A program made the translations under genes and the position numbers. Shown one piece after another: positions 8,099-15,700 of a DNA stretch of 64,000 bases; position 1 is the first letter of the stretch; each line of letters opens with the position of its first letter. The DNA lies in the NCBI RefSeq assembly GCF_039534915.1, contig NZ_BAAAWE010000001.1:1860001-1924000 (forward strand), read 5' to 3'. This stretch comes from Streptomyces roseofulvus (GTDB lineage Bacteria; Actinomycetota; Actinomycetes; Streptomycetales; Streptomycetaceae). Below the pieces are notes generated by a model. The model ran no database searches. It was not told the DNA's origin and worked only from the letters and a program-made list of their open reading frames with translations.

Positions 8099-8702
8099 CG
8101 TTGCGGCGGCGCGAACGGCGGATCAGCACCAGGCCGACGGTGCCCGCGAGGCCGGCGGTGACGGCCGCGCCGACCCCGAAGGCGGAGGCGTCCTCGTCGG
8201 CCGCGATCTCGGCACTGCCGCCGCCGCCTGCGCCGACCGGGCCGTGCGGGGGCTTGTGGTGCCCGTGCCCGCCGTTGCCGTTGCCGTTGCCGTTGTCGCA
8301 GTCGACCTGGAAGACCTTGTGCTTGCCGGCGCCCTGCTCGCCGGCGAAGTTCCAGGTGAGCTTGTACATGCCGTCGGGCAGGCTGTAGTCGTCGGCGGTG
8401 CGGCCGGTGCCGGTCGGAAGCGTGAAGCCGCCGCTCAGGGAGGCGCCGCCGGGCTTGGCTGGCTGGGGCTCGATCTTCCAGGTGATCTCCTGGTCCTCGT
8501 CGAAGTTGAAGGCGGCGAGGTAGAACTTGCAGACCTTGGGGTCGTTGCGCTGGTCGTTCGCCGGGGTGGACCTCTTGTGGATCTTCACGTCGCCGTTGTC
8601 GCCGGGAGCGGCGTAGGCGGGCTGGCCGGCGCCGAGGAGGGCGAGACCGGCCAGGGCGAGACCGGACGCGGCGGCGAGGGGGCGGGCGGTGCGAGCACGC
8701 AT
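8085..8702 (-). CDS. Secreted, C-terminally membrane-anchored protein (sortase partner)
   Basis: A 205-aa protein. The signal peptide is about 1-32 (cleavage near AYA-APGDNG). A beta-rich ectodomain follows with two or three Cys (KVCKFYLAAF, VDCDNGN), then a Gly/Asn/His-rich linker and a C-terminal membrane helix ending IRRSRRR. That tail looks like a cell-wall sorting signal, but no LPXTG or LAXTG motif precedes the helix. ATG 8702 has GGAGGAA upstream; an earlier in-frame ATG has no RBS. Its product is the natural candidate substrate or partner of the sortase encoded next. I do not recognise the ectodomain. Confidence 0.75.
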   Translation of the reverse strand: MRARTARPLAAASGLALAGLALLGAGQPAYAAPGDNGDVKIHKRSTPANDQRNDPKVCKFYLAAFNFDEDQEITWKIEPQPAKPGGASLSGGFTLPTGTGRTADDYSLPDGMYKLTWNFAGEQGAGKHKVFQVDCDNGNGNGNGGHGHHKPPHGPVGAGGGGSAEIAADEDASAFGVGAAVTAGLAGTVGLVLIRRSRRRNDGAA

Positions 8703-8827
8703 GCGTGTTCCTCCGTGAACTGTCGTCGGACATTTCAACCGATAATCCGACTATCTGTCACGAGAGGGACACGCACGGTCGCGACATGCGCAAGCCCCGC
8801 GGCCGGTCCCCCGTCCGGCCCAGGCCG

Positions 8828-10279
8828 TCAGACGATGCCGAAGAGGATCGCCGCCGCGAGGACGACCAGCGAGGTGAGCGCCGCCCACTTCACGGTGAAC
8901 CGGGTGTGGTCGCCGAACTCCACCTTCGCCATGCCGACCAGCACGTACACGGCCGGGACCAGCGGGCTCGACATGTGCAGGGCCTGGCCGACCAGCGAGG
9001 CGCGGGCGATCTCCAGCGGCGAGACGCCGTGCGCGGCACCGGCCTCGGCGAGCACGGGGAGGACGCCGAAGTAGAAGCCGTCGTTCGACATGAAGTAGGT
9101 GAGCGGCAGGCTCAGCAGACCGGTCACGAGCGCCATGTGCGGGCCCATCGCGTCCGGGATGGCGCCGACCAGCCAGTCGGCCATGTGCTTGACCATGCCG
9201 GTGCCCGTGAGGACGCCGGTGAAGACGGCGGCGGCGAAGACCATGCCGGCGACGTTGAGGACGTTCTCCGCGTGGGCGGCCAGGCGCTCCTTCTGCTCGG
9301 CGGGGCGCGGGTAGTTCACGGTGAGCGCGAGCGCGGCGCCGAGGAGGAAGAGGACCGGGATCGGCAGCAGCTCCAGGATCATCGCCGTGAGCAGGGCGAC
9401 CGTGAGGGCGGCGTTGAACCAGTACAGCCGGGGCCGGAGGGTGGCGCGGTGCGGGTCGAGGCCCTGGAAGCCGGGGACGGCCGGGTCCTGGTCCGGCGCA
9501 CCGGAGCCGCCCGGGGCGGCGGGGCCGGAGCCGCCGGCCGCGCCGCCCGCCCGCTTCGCCGGCCGGCCCGCGCCCCGGCCCGTCGCCTCGTCCGCTCCCC
9601 CGCCGGCGCCGACCAGGACGGTCTCGCCGTCGGTCTCGGTGGCGAGGGCCTGGTCGAGGGTGAGGTAGCCGATCCGCTTCCGCTCGCGGCGGCCGAGGAC
9701 GTACGCGAGGGCGATCACGAAGACCAGGCCGACCGCGAGGGCCGGGATCATCGGGACGAAGATGTCGCCGGCGTCGAGCTTGAGCGCGGTCGCGGCGCGG
9801 GCGGTGGGACCGCCCCAGGGCAGGGTGTTCATCACGCCGTTGGCCGTGGCCGCCACGCCGGTGAGGACGACGAGGCTCATGCCGAGCCGCTTGTAGAGCG
9901 GGTACATCGCCGAAACCGTGATCATGAAGGTGGTGGAGCCGTCCCCGTCGAGGGAGACGATCGCCGCGAGCACCGCCGTGCCGACGACCACGCGGACCGG
10001 GTCGGCCTTGCAGAAGCGCAGGATGGCCCGGACGATCGGGTCGAAGAGACCGACGTCGATCATGACGCCGAAGTAGACGATCGCGAACATCAGCATCGCC
10101 GCGGTGGGAGCCAGCTTGCTCACGCCGTCGATGACGTAGTCGCCGAGCTGCGCGCCCTGCCCGACGGCGACGCAGAACAGGGCGGGGATCAGGACGAGCG
10201 CCGCGATCGGCGACATCTTCTTCAGCATGATCAGGACCAGGAAGGTCGCGATCATGGCGAAGCCGAGGACGGTCAGCAT
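8828..10279 (-). CDS. CitMHS-family citrate-metal/proton symporter
   Basis: A 483-aa transporter with 11-13 predicted membrane helices. The diagnostic CitMHS stretch SLDGDGSTTFMITVSAMYPL sits near residue 110, and ANGVMNTLPWGGPTARAA follows. A hydrophilic cytoplasmic loop rich in Gly/Ala (about residues 220-275) splits the two halves. The family imports citrate complexed with Mg2+ or Ca2+. ATG 10279 is preceded by GAGGTGCC. Downstream of the oxidoreductase gene on the same strand, but with its own 118-bp upstream region. No CitA/CitB-type regulator is adjacent; the nearest CitB-like response regulator is at 38078. Confidence 0.87.
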   Translation of the reverse strand: MLTVLGFAMIATFLVLIMLKKMSPIAALVLIPALFCVAVGQGAQLGDYVIDGVSKLAPTAAMLMFAIVYFGVMIDVGLFDPIVRAILRFCKADPVRVVVGTAVLAAIVSLDGDGSTTFMITVSAMYPLYKRLGMSLVVLTGVAATANGVMNTLPWGGPTARAATALKLDAGDIFVPMIPALAVGLVFVIALAYVLGRRERKRIGYLTLDQALATETDGETVLVGAGGGADEATGRGAGRPAKRAGGAAGGSGPAAPGGSGAPDQDPAVPGFQGLDPHRATLRPRLYWFNAALTVALLTAMILELLPIPVLFLLGAALALTVNYPRPAEQKERLAAHAENVLNVAGMVFAAAVFTGVLTGTGMVKHMADWLVGAIPDAMGPHMALVTGLLSLPLTYFMSNDGFYFGVLPVLAEAGAAHGVSPLEIARASLVGQALHMSSPLVPAVYVLVGMAKVEFGDHTRFTVKWAALTSLVVLAAAILFGIV

Positions 10280-10292
10280 GGAGGCACCTCAC

Positions 10293-10306
10293 GTTCACCG
10301 TTGAAC
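10293..10306. promoter_or_regulatory. Short dyad in the CitMHS leader
   Basis: GTTCA-CCGT-TGAAC is a perfect 5-bp-arm inverted repeat 13 bp upstream of the ATG, just before the RBS. It could be an operator. At this size it may also be chance. Confidence 0.25.
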
Positions 10307-10397
10307 AGCCGCCGAGCGGCGGTCCGGATGACCGTAGGTGCCCCCTTCCGGCCTCAACAAGGGGTCGGCGCGTGAGCAATACGAGCAAAACCCCAGG

Positions 10398-12614
10398 TCA
10401 CAGGAGGGGTGCCGGTTCGAGCGGGGTGACCTCGACGGGGAAGCCGTTGAGGACGGCGGTGCCGGAGAGCGGGTCGAGGAGGGTGCCGTCGAGGAGCTGG
10501 TTGACGTTGACGCCGGGGCGGGCGGCGGCCACGGAGAGGCGGGTGCCGGGGCGGTCGTGGCCCCAGCCGTGCGGGAGGCTGACGACCCCGGGCCGTACCG
10601 CGTCGGTGACCTCGATCTCCGCCGTCAGCTCGCCGCCCGCGCCCTTGATCCGGGCGGGGGCGCCGTCGGCGAGCCGCAGCCGGCCGGCGTCGTCCGGGTG
10701 CACCTGGAGGGTGCAGCGGTTCGAACCTCCCGTGAGGGCCGGGGTGTTGTGCAGCCAGCTGTTGTTGGAGCGCAGATGGCGGCGGCCCACCAGCTGGAGC
10801 GTCCCCGGCTCGGGTACGACGGCGAGGGCGGCCCGCAGCCGGGGCAGGTCGGCGGCGATCGGCTCGGGGAGGAGTTCGATCCGGCCGCTGCGGGTCCGCA
10901 GGACCTCGTCCAGGCGGGGCTTGAGCGGGCCGAGGTCGATGCCGTGCGGGTGGGCCTTGAGCTCGTCGAGGGTGAGGCCGTACGGGCCCAGCCGCAGCAT
11001 CAGGTCGAGCCGCCGCTCGGCGCCGCTGTCGCCGGTGAGCCCGGCGGCGAACTCCTTGGGGTCGGCGCCGTACGCGGGTGAGTGCGGCTGGGTGACGGCC
11101 CGGGCGAGGGCGGTGTCGACGGCGAGGTCGTCGACGGCGGACGGCGGCGCCCCGTGCATGCCGGAGGCCGCCAGGACCAGCCGGGCATGGATCTCGCACT
11201 CGTCCATCCGCCCGGGCTCCAGGGGCACGGCGGCGGGGGTGTAGCGGACCTGGTCGCGGACGGCGAACGCGTTGAAGGCGAAGTCGAAGTGGGCGCTCTG
11301 GGAGGGCGGCGGCGGGGGCAGCAGCACGTCGGCGTGGCGGGTGGTCTCGTTGAGGTAGGGGTCGACACAGACCATCAGGTCGAGGGTGTCGAGGGCGGCG
11401 TCGAGCCGGAGTCCGTCCGGGGCGGAGAGGACGGGGTTGGCGGCGATGGTGATCACCGCCCGGATGCGGCCCTCCCCCGGGGTGTCGATCTCCTCGGCAA
11501 GCGCGGCGAGCGGGAACTCCCCCTTGACCTCGGGGTGTCCGGAGACGCGGCTGCGGCGGCGGCCGAGGAGGAAGCCGCGGCCGGGCCCGGCCGGGCGGGG
11601 CGCGGGCGTGGTGGCGGAGCGGGGGAAGAGGGCGCCGCCGGGCCGGTCCAGGTTGCCGGTGAGGACGTTGAGGACGTCGACGAGCCAGTTGGCGAGGGTG
11701 CCGTGGGCCACGGTGGAGCTGCCCATCCGCCCGTAGACGGCGGCGGTGGGCGCGGCGGCGAGTTCCCGGGCGACGGCACGGATCGTGCCGGGGTCGAGTT
11801 CGCAGACGGGGGCGACGGCCTCGGGGGTGAACTCCCGTACGGCGTCCCGGACCTGGTCGATGCCCTCGGTGCGGTCGGCGAGCGGGCCGGGGTCGGCGAG
11901 GTCCTCGGCGAAGAGGGTGTGGACGAGGGCGGCGAGGAGGAGGGCGTCGGTGCCGGGCCGGGGGGCGAGGTGGCGGTCGGCGAGGCGGGCGGTGCGGGTG
12001 CGACGGGGGTCGACGACGGTGAGTGTGCCGCCGCGGCGGCGCAGCGCGGCGAGTCGGCCCGGGAAGTCGGGGGCGGTGCACAGACTTCCGTTGGAGTCCA
12101 GCGGGTTGGCGCCGATGACCAGGAGGTGGTCGGTGCGGTCCAGGTCGGGCACGGGGACGGCGAAGGGGTCGCCGAAGAGGAGGCCGCTGGAGACGTGCTT
12201 GGGCATCTGGTCGAGCGTGGAGGCGGTGAAGAGGTTGCTCGTGCCCGTGGCGCGGAGGAGGAGCGGCGGGTAGAGCGCTCCGGCCATCGTGTGGACGTTG
12301 GGGTTGCCCAGGACGATGCCCAGGGAGTCGGGGCCGTAATCCTCGATCAGGGGGCGGATTCTCGCCGCGATGAGGTCGAACGCCTCCTCCCAGCTCGCCT
12401 CGCGCAGGCTGCCGTTCTCGCGGACGAGCGGGGTGCGCAGCCGGTCGGGGTCGGTGTCGACCTGCGGGAAGGCGGCGCCCTTGGGGCAGACGAAGCCTCG
12501 GCTGAAGACGTCGTCGCGGTCCCCGCGGGCGCCGGTGACCCGGCTGCCGTCGAGGGTCAGGACGAGTCCGCAGGTTGCTTCGCAGAGCGGGCAGATGCGC
12601 GGGGCGGTGGTCAT
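10398..12614 (-). CDS. Molybdopterin-dependent oxidoreductase (MopB family)
   Basis: A 738-aa cytoplasmic enzyme of the DMSO-reductase superfamily. The N-terminal [4Fe-4S] motif is CPLCEATCGLVL with the fourth Cys in GFVCPKG (about residues 9-50). The MGD-binding domains follow (GIVLGNPNVHTMAG, LLVIGANPLDSNGSL, TVVDPRRTRTARLAD, YGRMGSSTVAHG). The C-terminal molydop-binding domain includes SNNSWLHNTPALTGG and VSLPHGWGHD. The protein-ligand position where formate or nitrate enzymes carry Cys/SeCys reads ASTLDQMPKHV, so it is neither a classic formate dehydrogenase nor an assimilatory nitrate reductase. The substrate is unknown. No partner electron-transfer subunit is adjacent. Confidence 0.88.
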   Translation of the reverse strand: MTTAPRICPLCEATCGLVLTLDGSRVTGARGDRDDVFSRGFVCPKGAAFPQVDTDPDRLRTPLVRENGSLREASWEEAFDLIAARIRPLIEDYGPDSLGIVLGNPNVHTMAGALYPPLLLRATGTSNLFTASTLDQMPKHVSSGLLFGDPFAVPVPDLDRTDHLLVIGANPLDSNGSLCTAPDFPGRLAALRRRGGTLTVVDPRRTRTARLADRHLAPRPGTDALLLAALVHTLFAEDLADPGPLADRTEGIDQVRDAVREFTPEAVAPVCELDPGTIRAVARELAAAPTAAVYGRMGSSTVAHGTLANWLVDVLNVLTGNLDRPGGALFPRSATTPAPRPAGPGRGFLLGRRRSRVSGHPEVKGEFPLAALAEEIDTPGEGRIRAVITIAANPVLSAPDGLRLDAALDTLDLMVCVDPYLNETTRHADVLLPPPPPSQSAHFDFAFNAFAVRDQVRYTPAAVPLEPGRMDECEIHARLVLAASGMHGAPPSAVDDLAVDTALARAVTQPHSPAYGADPKEFAAGLTGDSGAERRLDLMLRLGPYGLTLDELKAHPHGIDLGPLKPRLDEVLRTRSGRIELLPEPIAADLPRLRAALAVVPEPGTLQLVGRRHLRSNNSWLHNTPALTGGSNRCTLQVHPDDAGRLRLADGAPARIKGAGGELTAEIEVTDAVRPGVVSLPHGWGHDRPGTRLSVAAARPGVNVNQLLDGTLLDPLSGTAVLNGFPVEVTPLEPAPLL

Positions 12615-12659
12615 GACGTCTCCCGGGGGCGGTGGCGGGGCGGCGGCTCGGCGTGAGCA

Positions 12660-12671
12660 TACCGACCGGTA
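12660..12671. promoter_or_regulatory. Candidate TetR operator upstream of the molybdopterin oxidoreductase
   Basis: TACCG-AC-CGGTA is a perfect dyad 46 bp upstream of the oxidoreductase ATG, in the 107-bp gap after the TetR gene. ACCGACCGGT-like cores are common in actinobacterial TetR operators. The adjacent TetR protein is the obvious candidate binder (inference). Confidence 0.4.
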
Positions 12672-12721
12672 GGCACGGCGGGGAGGGGGCGACGCCGGCG
12701 GGTCTGCCGCCGCTCGGTCCG

Positions 12722-13369
12722 TCAGGAGGAGAGGGAGGGGGCGAGATAGGCGTGGAGGAGCTGGCGGGTCTCGTGGATGAGGGCGGCGTCGCCGTCGGGG
12801 TCGGCACGGAAGGCGAGGCGGACGAGGGTGTCGGCGGTCTCGACGCCGACGAGGACCTTGCGGCGCAGCGTCTCGTCGGAGGCGCGGCCGAGGTGGGTGG
12901 CGAGCAGGCCGCAGATCCGCTCGGCGACCAGGCCGTTGGGGTCCTCGGGGGCCGCTCCGCCGGGCTCCTCGGCGGCGGGGACTCCGAAGTCGACGAGGGC
13001 GAAGCCGGGGACGCTGCGCTTCATCGCGATGAACTCGTCGAGGACGCCGTCGATCGCGGAGTGCGCGTCGAGGACGGGGGTGCGCTCGAAGCGGGCGGCG
13101 ATCAGCTCCGCGTACCGGTCGAGGTTGCGGTGGGCGAGGGCGGCGACCATGGCCCGCTTGTTGCCGAAGAAGCGGTAGACGGAGCCGATCGGGACGCCTG
13201 CGCGGACGGCGACGGCCCGGGTGCTCAGCTGTTCGTAGCCGGTCTCGTCGAGGAGGCCGGCGCAGGCGTCGAGGATGCGGGCGAGCCGCTCGGCGCTGCG
13301 CTGCTGGACGGGGGTGCGGCGGAGCGCGGGCGGCGGGCCCGACGGGCGGGGCTGGGGCACGGGGTCCAT
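12722..13369 (-). CDS. TetR-family transcriptional regulator
   Basis: A 215-aa repressor. The HTH spans about 20-65: RSAERLARILDACAGLLDETGYEQLSTRAVAVRAGVPIGSVYRFFGNKRAMVAAL. The remainder is a helical TetR_C-type domain. ATG 13369 gives MDPVPQPRP; an upstream in-frame ATG lies inside the neighbouring membrane-protein gene. It is the last gene of the beta-helix/cupredoxin/membrane-protein operon, 19 bp after its neighbour, and lies 107 bp upstream of the oxidoreductase gene. It may therefore control either or both. Confidence 0.87.
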   Translation of the reverse strand: MDPVPQPRPSGPPPALRRTPVQQRSAERLARILDACAGLLDETGYEQLSTRAVAVRAGVPIGSVYRFFGNKRAMVAALAHRNLDRYAELIAARFERTPVLDAHSAIDGVLDEFIAMKRSVPGFALVDFGVPAAEEPGGAAPEDPNGLVAERICGLLATHLGRASDETLRRKVLVGVETADTLVRLAFRADPDGDAALIHETRQLLHAYLAPSLSS

Positions 13370-13388
13370 GATGCCGCTCCGATCCTCT

Positions 13389-14672
13389 TCAGGCGATGAG
13401 CAGTCCGATGCCACCGAGGGTGTACGCGATCATCAGCGCGAACAGCGGGAGTTGGCCGGCGACGGCCCGGGCGGGCGGGAAGAGGCGGACGGACCGGTCG
13501 TGGGCGGCGACGACGCCGAGGACGTGGCCGGTGACGATCGCGGCGATCTGGAGGAGGGCGAGGCCCCCCGGGCCCAGTGGTGGAGCGGGCGAGGGGGCGT
13601 TGTCAGTGCCCGCTGCCATCATGACGGTACGTGTTCCTTCGACCGCGAGGAGTGAGAAGTAGTGGGCGGTGAGATAGCCGAGGGCGATGGGCAGCAGTGA
13701 GTGCGCGAAGGAGGTGAGGGGCGTGGTGAGGGCACGGTTCAGGAGACGGAGAGCGCCGGCGCAGAGGGCGTAGCAGGCGGCGGCGAGGGCGACGGCGGCG
13801 AGGAGGCCGAGGGTGGCGAGGACGGTGGGGTCGAGGGAGGAGGTCTGGAGGGCGGTGATCCAGCGGGGGTTGTCGGAGAGGCCGTCGTAGGCGGTGGTGC
13901 CGAGGAGGACGCAGACGGTGGCGACGAGGCCGGGGGTCTCGGGGGTGGAGTCGAGCCCGTCGAAGGGAGAGCGGAGCACGAGCCGGCCGTCGGCGCGGCG
14001 GCCGAGCGGGGAGAGCCGGGCGAGGAGGGAGGAGTAGACCTCGAAGGGGTCGGCGTGGGCGAACCAGGCCGCGCCGTGGCGGGCGGCGCCGAGGAGCTGG
14101 ACGGCGAGATGGACGGCGAGGGCGGTGAGGAGGACGGCGCGGGAGGTGTTGTCGGGGGCGACGAGTTCCAGCCAGGCGAAGAGGAGGAGCCCTGCCGCGG
14201 CGGGACGGATGCCGACGGCGGCGGGGATCGGGCGGGGGTGCGCGGCCGGGCGGAGTGAGAGGAGGGCGCGCAGCGGGTTGAGGAGCCGCCAGACGGGGCC
14301 GAGGAGGAGGGAGGCGGGCACGAGTCCGACCCAGAGGAGGACGTAGAGGGCGCCGGGGGCGGGGTTGCGGTCGGGGTCGTCGGGGCCGAGGAGGAGGTGG
14401 GCGAGGAAGAACAGGGCGAGGGCGGCGCCGAGGGTACGGAGGGCGGTGCGGGTGGCCGGGGCGTCGGCGAGGCGCTGGAGGGAGGCGGGCAGGGCGCGGC
14501 CGGCGTGGTCGCCGCGGAAGCGGGAGGCGGACCAGAGCAGGGCGAGGCCCAGGAAGGAGACCAGGAGCGCGGTGAAGGCGCCGGCGTAGGCGTAGAAGGG
14601 AGAGAGGGGCAGGTCGTGCTGGGCGCCGACGCCATGGGCGAGCGGGAGAGGAGGGGGCGGGACGACGGTCAC
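13389..14672 (-). CDS. Polytopic membrane protein of the beta-helix/cupredoxin operon
   Basis: A 427-aa integral membrane protein with about ten hydrophobic segments, an N-terminal Pro-rich extracytoplasmic stretch, and conserved-looking polar motifs: LLGPVWRLLNPLRALLSL, WFAHADPFEVYSSLLARLSP, FDGLDSTPE and FAHSLLPIALGYLTAHYFS. Some actinobacterial relatives carry a fenitrothion-hydrolase-like label, which I would not take literally. The His/Asp/Glu residues inside helices (HADPFE, AHYFS) could bind metal. The start overlaps the cupredoxin stop by 4 bp (ATGA). This is the second membrane component of a putative copper-related envelope system. The function is not recognised with certainty. Confidence 0.7.
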   Translation of the reverse strand: MTVVPPPPLPLAHGVGAQHDLPLSPFYAYAGAFTALLVSFLGLALLWSASRFRGDHAGRALPASLQRLADAPATRTALRTLGAALALFFLAHLLLGPDDPDRNPAPGALYVLLWVGLVPASLLLGPVWRLLNPLRALLSLRPAAHPRPIPAAVGIRPAAAGLLLFAWLELVAPDNTSRAVLLTALAVHLAVQLLGAARHGAAWFAHADPFEVYSSLLARLSPLGRRADGRLVLRSPFDGLDSTPETPGLVATVCVLLGTTAYDGLSDNPRWITALQTSSLDPTVLATLGLLAAVALAAACYALCAGALRLLNRALTTPLTSFAHSLLPIALGYLTAHYFSLLAVEGTRTVMMAAGTDNAPSPAPPLGPGGLALLQIAAIVTGHVLGVVAAHDRSVRLFPPARAVAGQLPLFALMIAYTLGGIGLLIA

Positions 14673-15700
14673 CGGACCACCAGTTGGGTGAGCACGAGTC
14701 CGGACTCGTGGGTCTCCACCTCGAAGAGACCGGTGCGGTCGGCGGTGAGGTCCAGCGTGGCCGGGGCGCCGGGGGCGAGGACCGCCTCGCGGTCGTAGCC
14801 GTGGACGTGGACGGTGTCGGCCCGGTCGGAGGTGACGCGGAGGGTGATCCGCTCCCCCTTCCGCACCTCGACCCGGGAGGGCGCGGGGGTGACGGTCGTG
14901 CCGGTGACGCGGATGTCGAGGGTGCGGCCGGCGGGCGTGGGGGGCGGGGCAGGGGTTCGAGTGGGGATTCGGGTGGGGATTCGGGTGGGGGTGGGGCCGG
15001 TGGGCGGGGTGGGGGAAGGGGTGGAGGTCGGGGACGGGCCGGAGGTGAGGGAGAGGGTGGCCTGGACGGGCCGGCCGGAGACGGCCCAGACGGTGTGGTC
15101 GTCGGCGTGGAGCCGGACGGTGAGGGTGCGGGCGCCGGGCGGGAGGTGGAACCAGGGGCCGTAGGCGCGGGTGGTCTCGCGCCCGTCGGCGAGGACACGG
15201 GCGTGGCCCCGGCCGGCGAGGGCGGCGCCGCCGGTGGACTCGGGGGTGAAGCGGAACCTCTCCACGGTGAGGTGGACGTTCCAGCCGCCCTCGGTGTCCG
15301 GGCGGGCCTCGGCGCGGACGGCGGGCGCGTCGGCGGCGGGGAGTTCGCGGAGGCGGTGGCCGGACTCGTCGCGCGCCGCGAGCAGGGTGCCGACGGTGCC
15401 GGTGGCCTGCTCGTGGCCGGTGCCGGGCTTGTGGTGGGTGGTGGGGCGGCCGCCGCAGCCGGCGGCCAGGAGCAGGGCGGCGGCGACCGCGGCCGCCGTG
15501 AGCGGGGCCGTACGGAGACGGGCCCGCGCGCGGCGGGACACGGAGCGGGAAGCGGGGACGCGGTCGGGCGTGGACCGGGGGGCGGAGGCGGGTCGGGGGG
15601 CGGGGACGGACCGGGGGGTGGAGGACCGGGGGGCGGGGACGGACCGGGGGGTGGAGGACCGGGGGGCGGGGGCGGACCGGGGGTGGTCGGGGCGGGTCAT
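14669..15700 (-). CDS. Cupredoxin-like lipoprotein
   Basis: A 343-aa protein. The N-terminal 60 residues are Arg/Pro/Ser-rich with an 11-residue tandem repeat. A lipobox-like segment follows (LTAAAVAAALLLAAGCGG). The middle beta domain (about 95-225) reads GWNVHLTVERFRFTPESTGG and GYGPWF-like strands. A Thr/Pro linker leads to a C-terminal cupredoxin fold (about 260-343) with His in DTVHVHGYDREAV and FEVETHESGLVLTQLVV. The usual cupredoxin Cys ligand is absent, so any copper site would be His-based. ATG 15700 overlaps the upstream stop (ATGA). GTG 15541 is an alternative start that would put the signal peptide at the true N-terminus but lacks an RBS. Confidence 0.75.
   Translation of the reverse strand: MTRPDHPRSAPAPRSSTPRSVPAPRSSTPRSVPAPRPASAPRSTPDRVPASRSVSRRARARLRTAPLTAAAVAAALLLAAGCGGRPTTHHKPGTGHEQATGTVGTLLAARDESGHRLRELPAADAPAVRAEARPDTEGGWNVHLTVERFRFTPESTGGAALAGRGHARVLADGRETTRAYGPWFHLPPGARTLTVRLHADDHTVWAVSGRPVQATLSLTSGPSPTSTPSPTPPTGPTPTRIPTRIPTRTPAPPPTPAGRTLDIRVTGTTVTPAPSRVEVRKGERITLRVTSDRADTVHVHGYDREAVLAPGAPATLDLTADRTGLFEVETHESGLVLTQLVVR
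15601..15683 (-). repeat. 33-bp tandem repeat inside the cupredoxin gene
   Basis: Two full units (15601-15633, 15634-15666) and a partial third encode the 11-residue unit PRSSTPRSVPA twice. It is in frame and near the N-terminus, upstream of the hydrophobic export segment. Such repeats often vary in number between strains. Confidence 0.75.
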
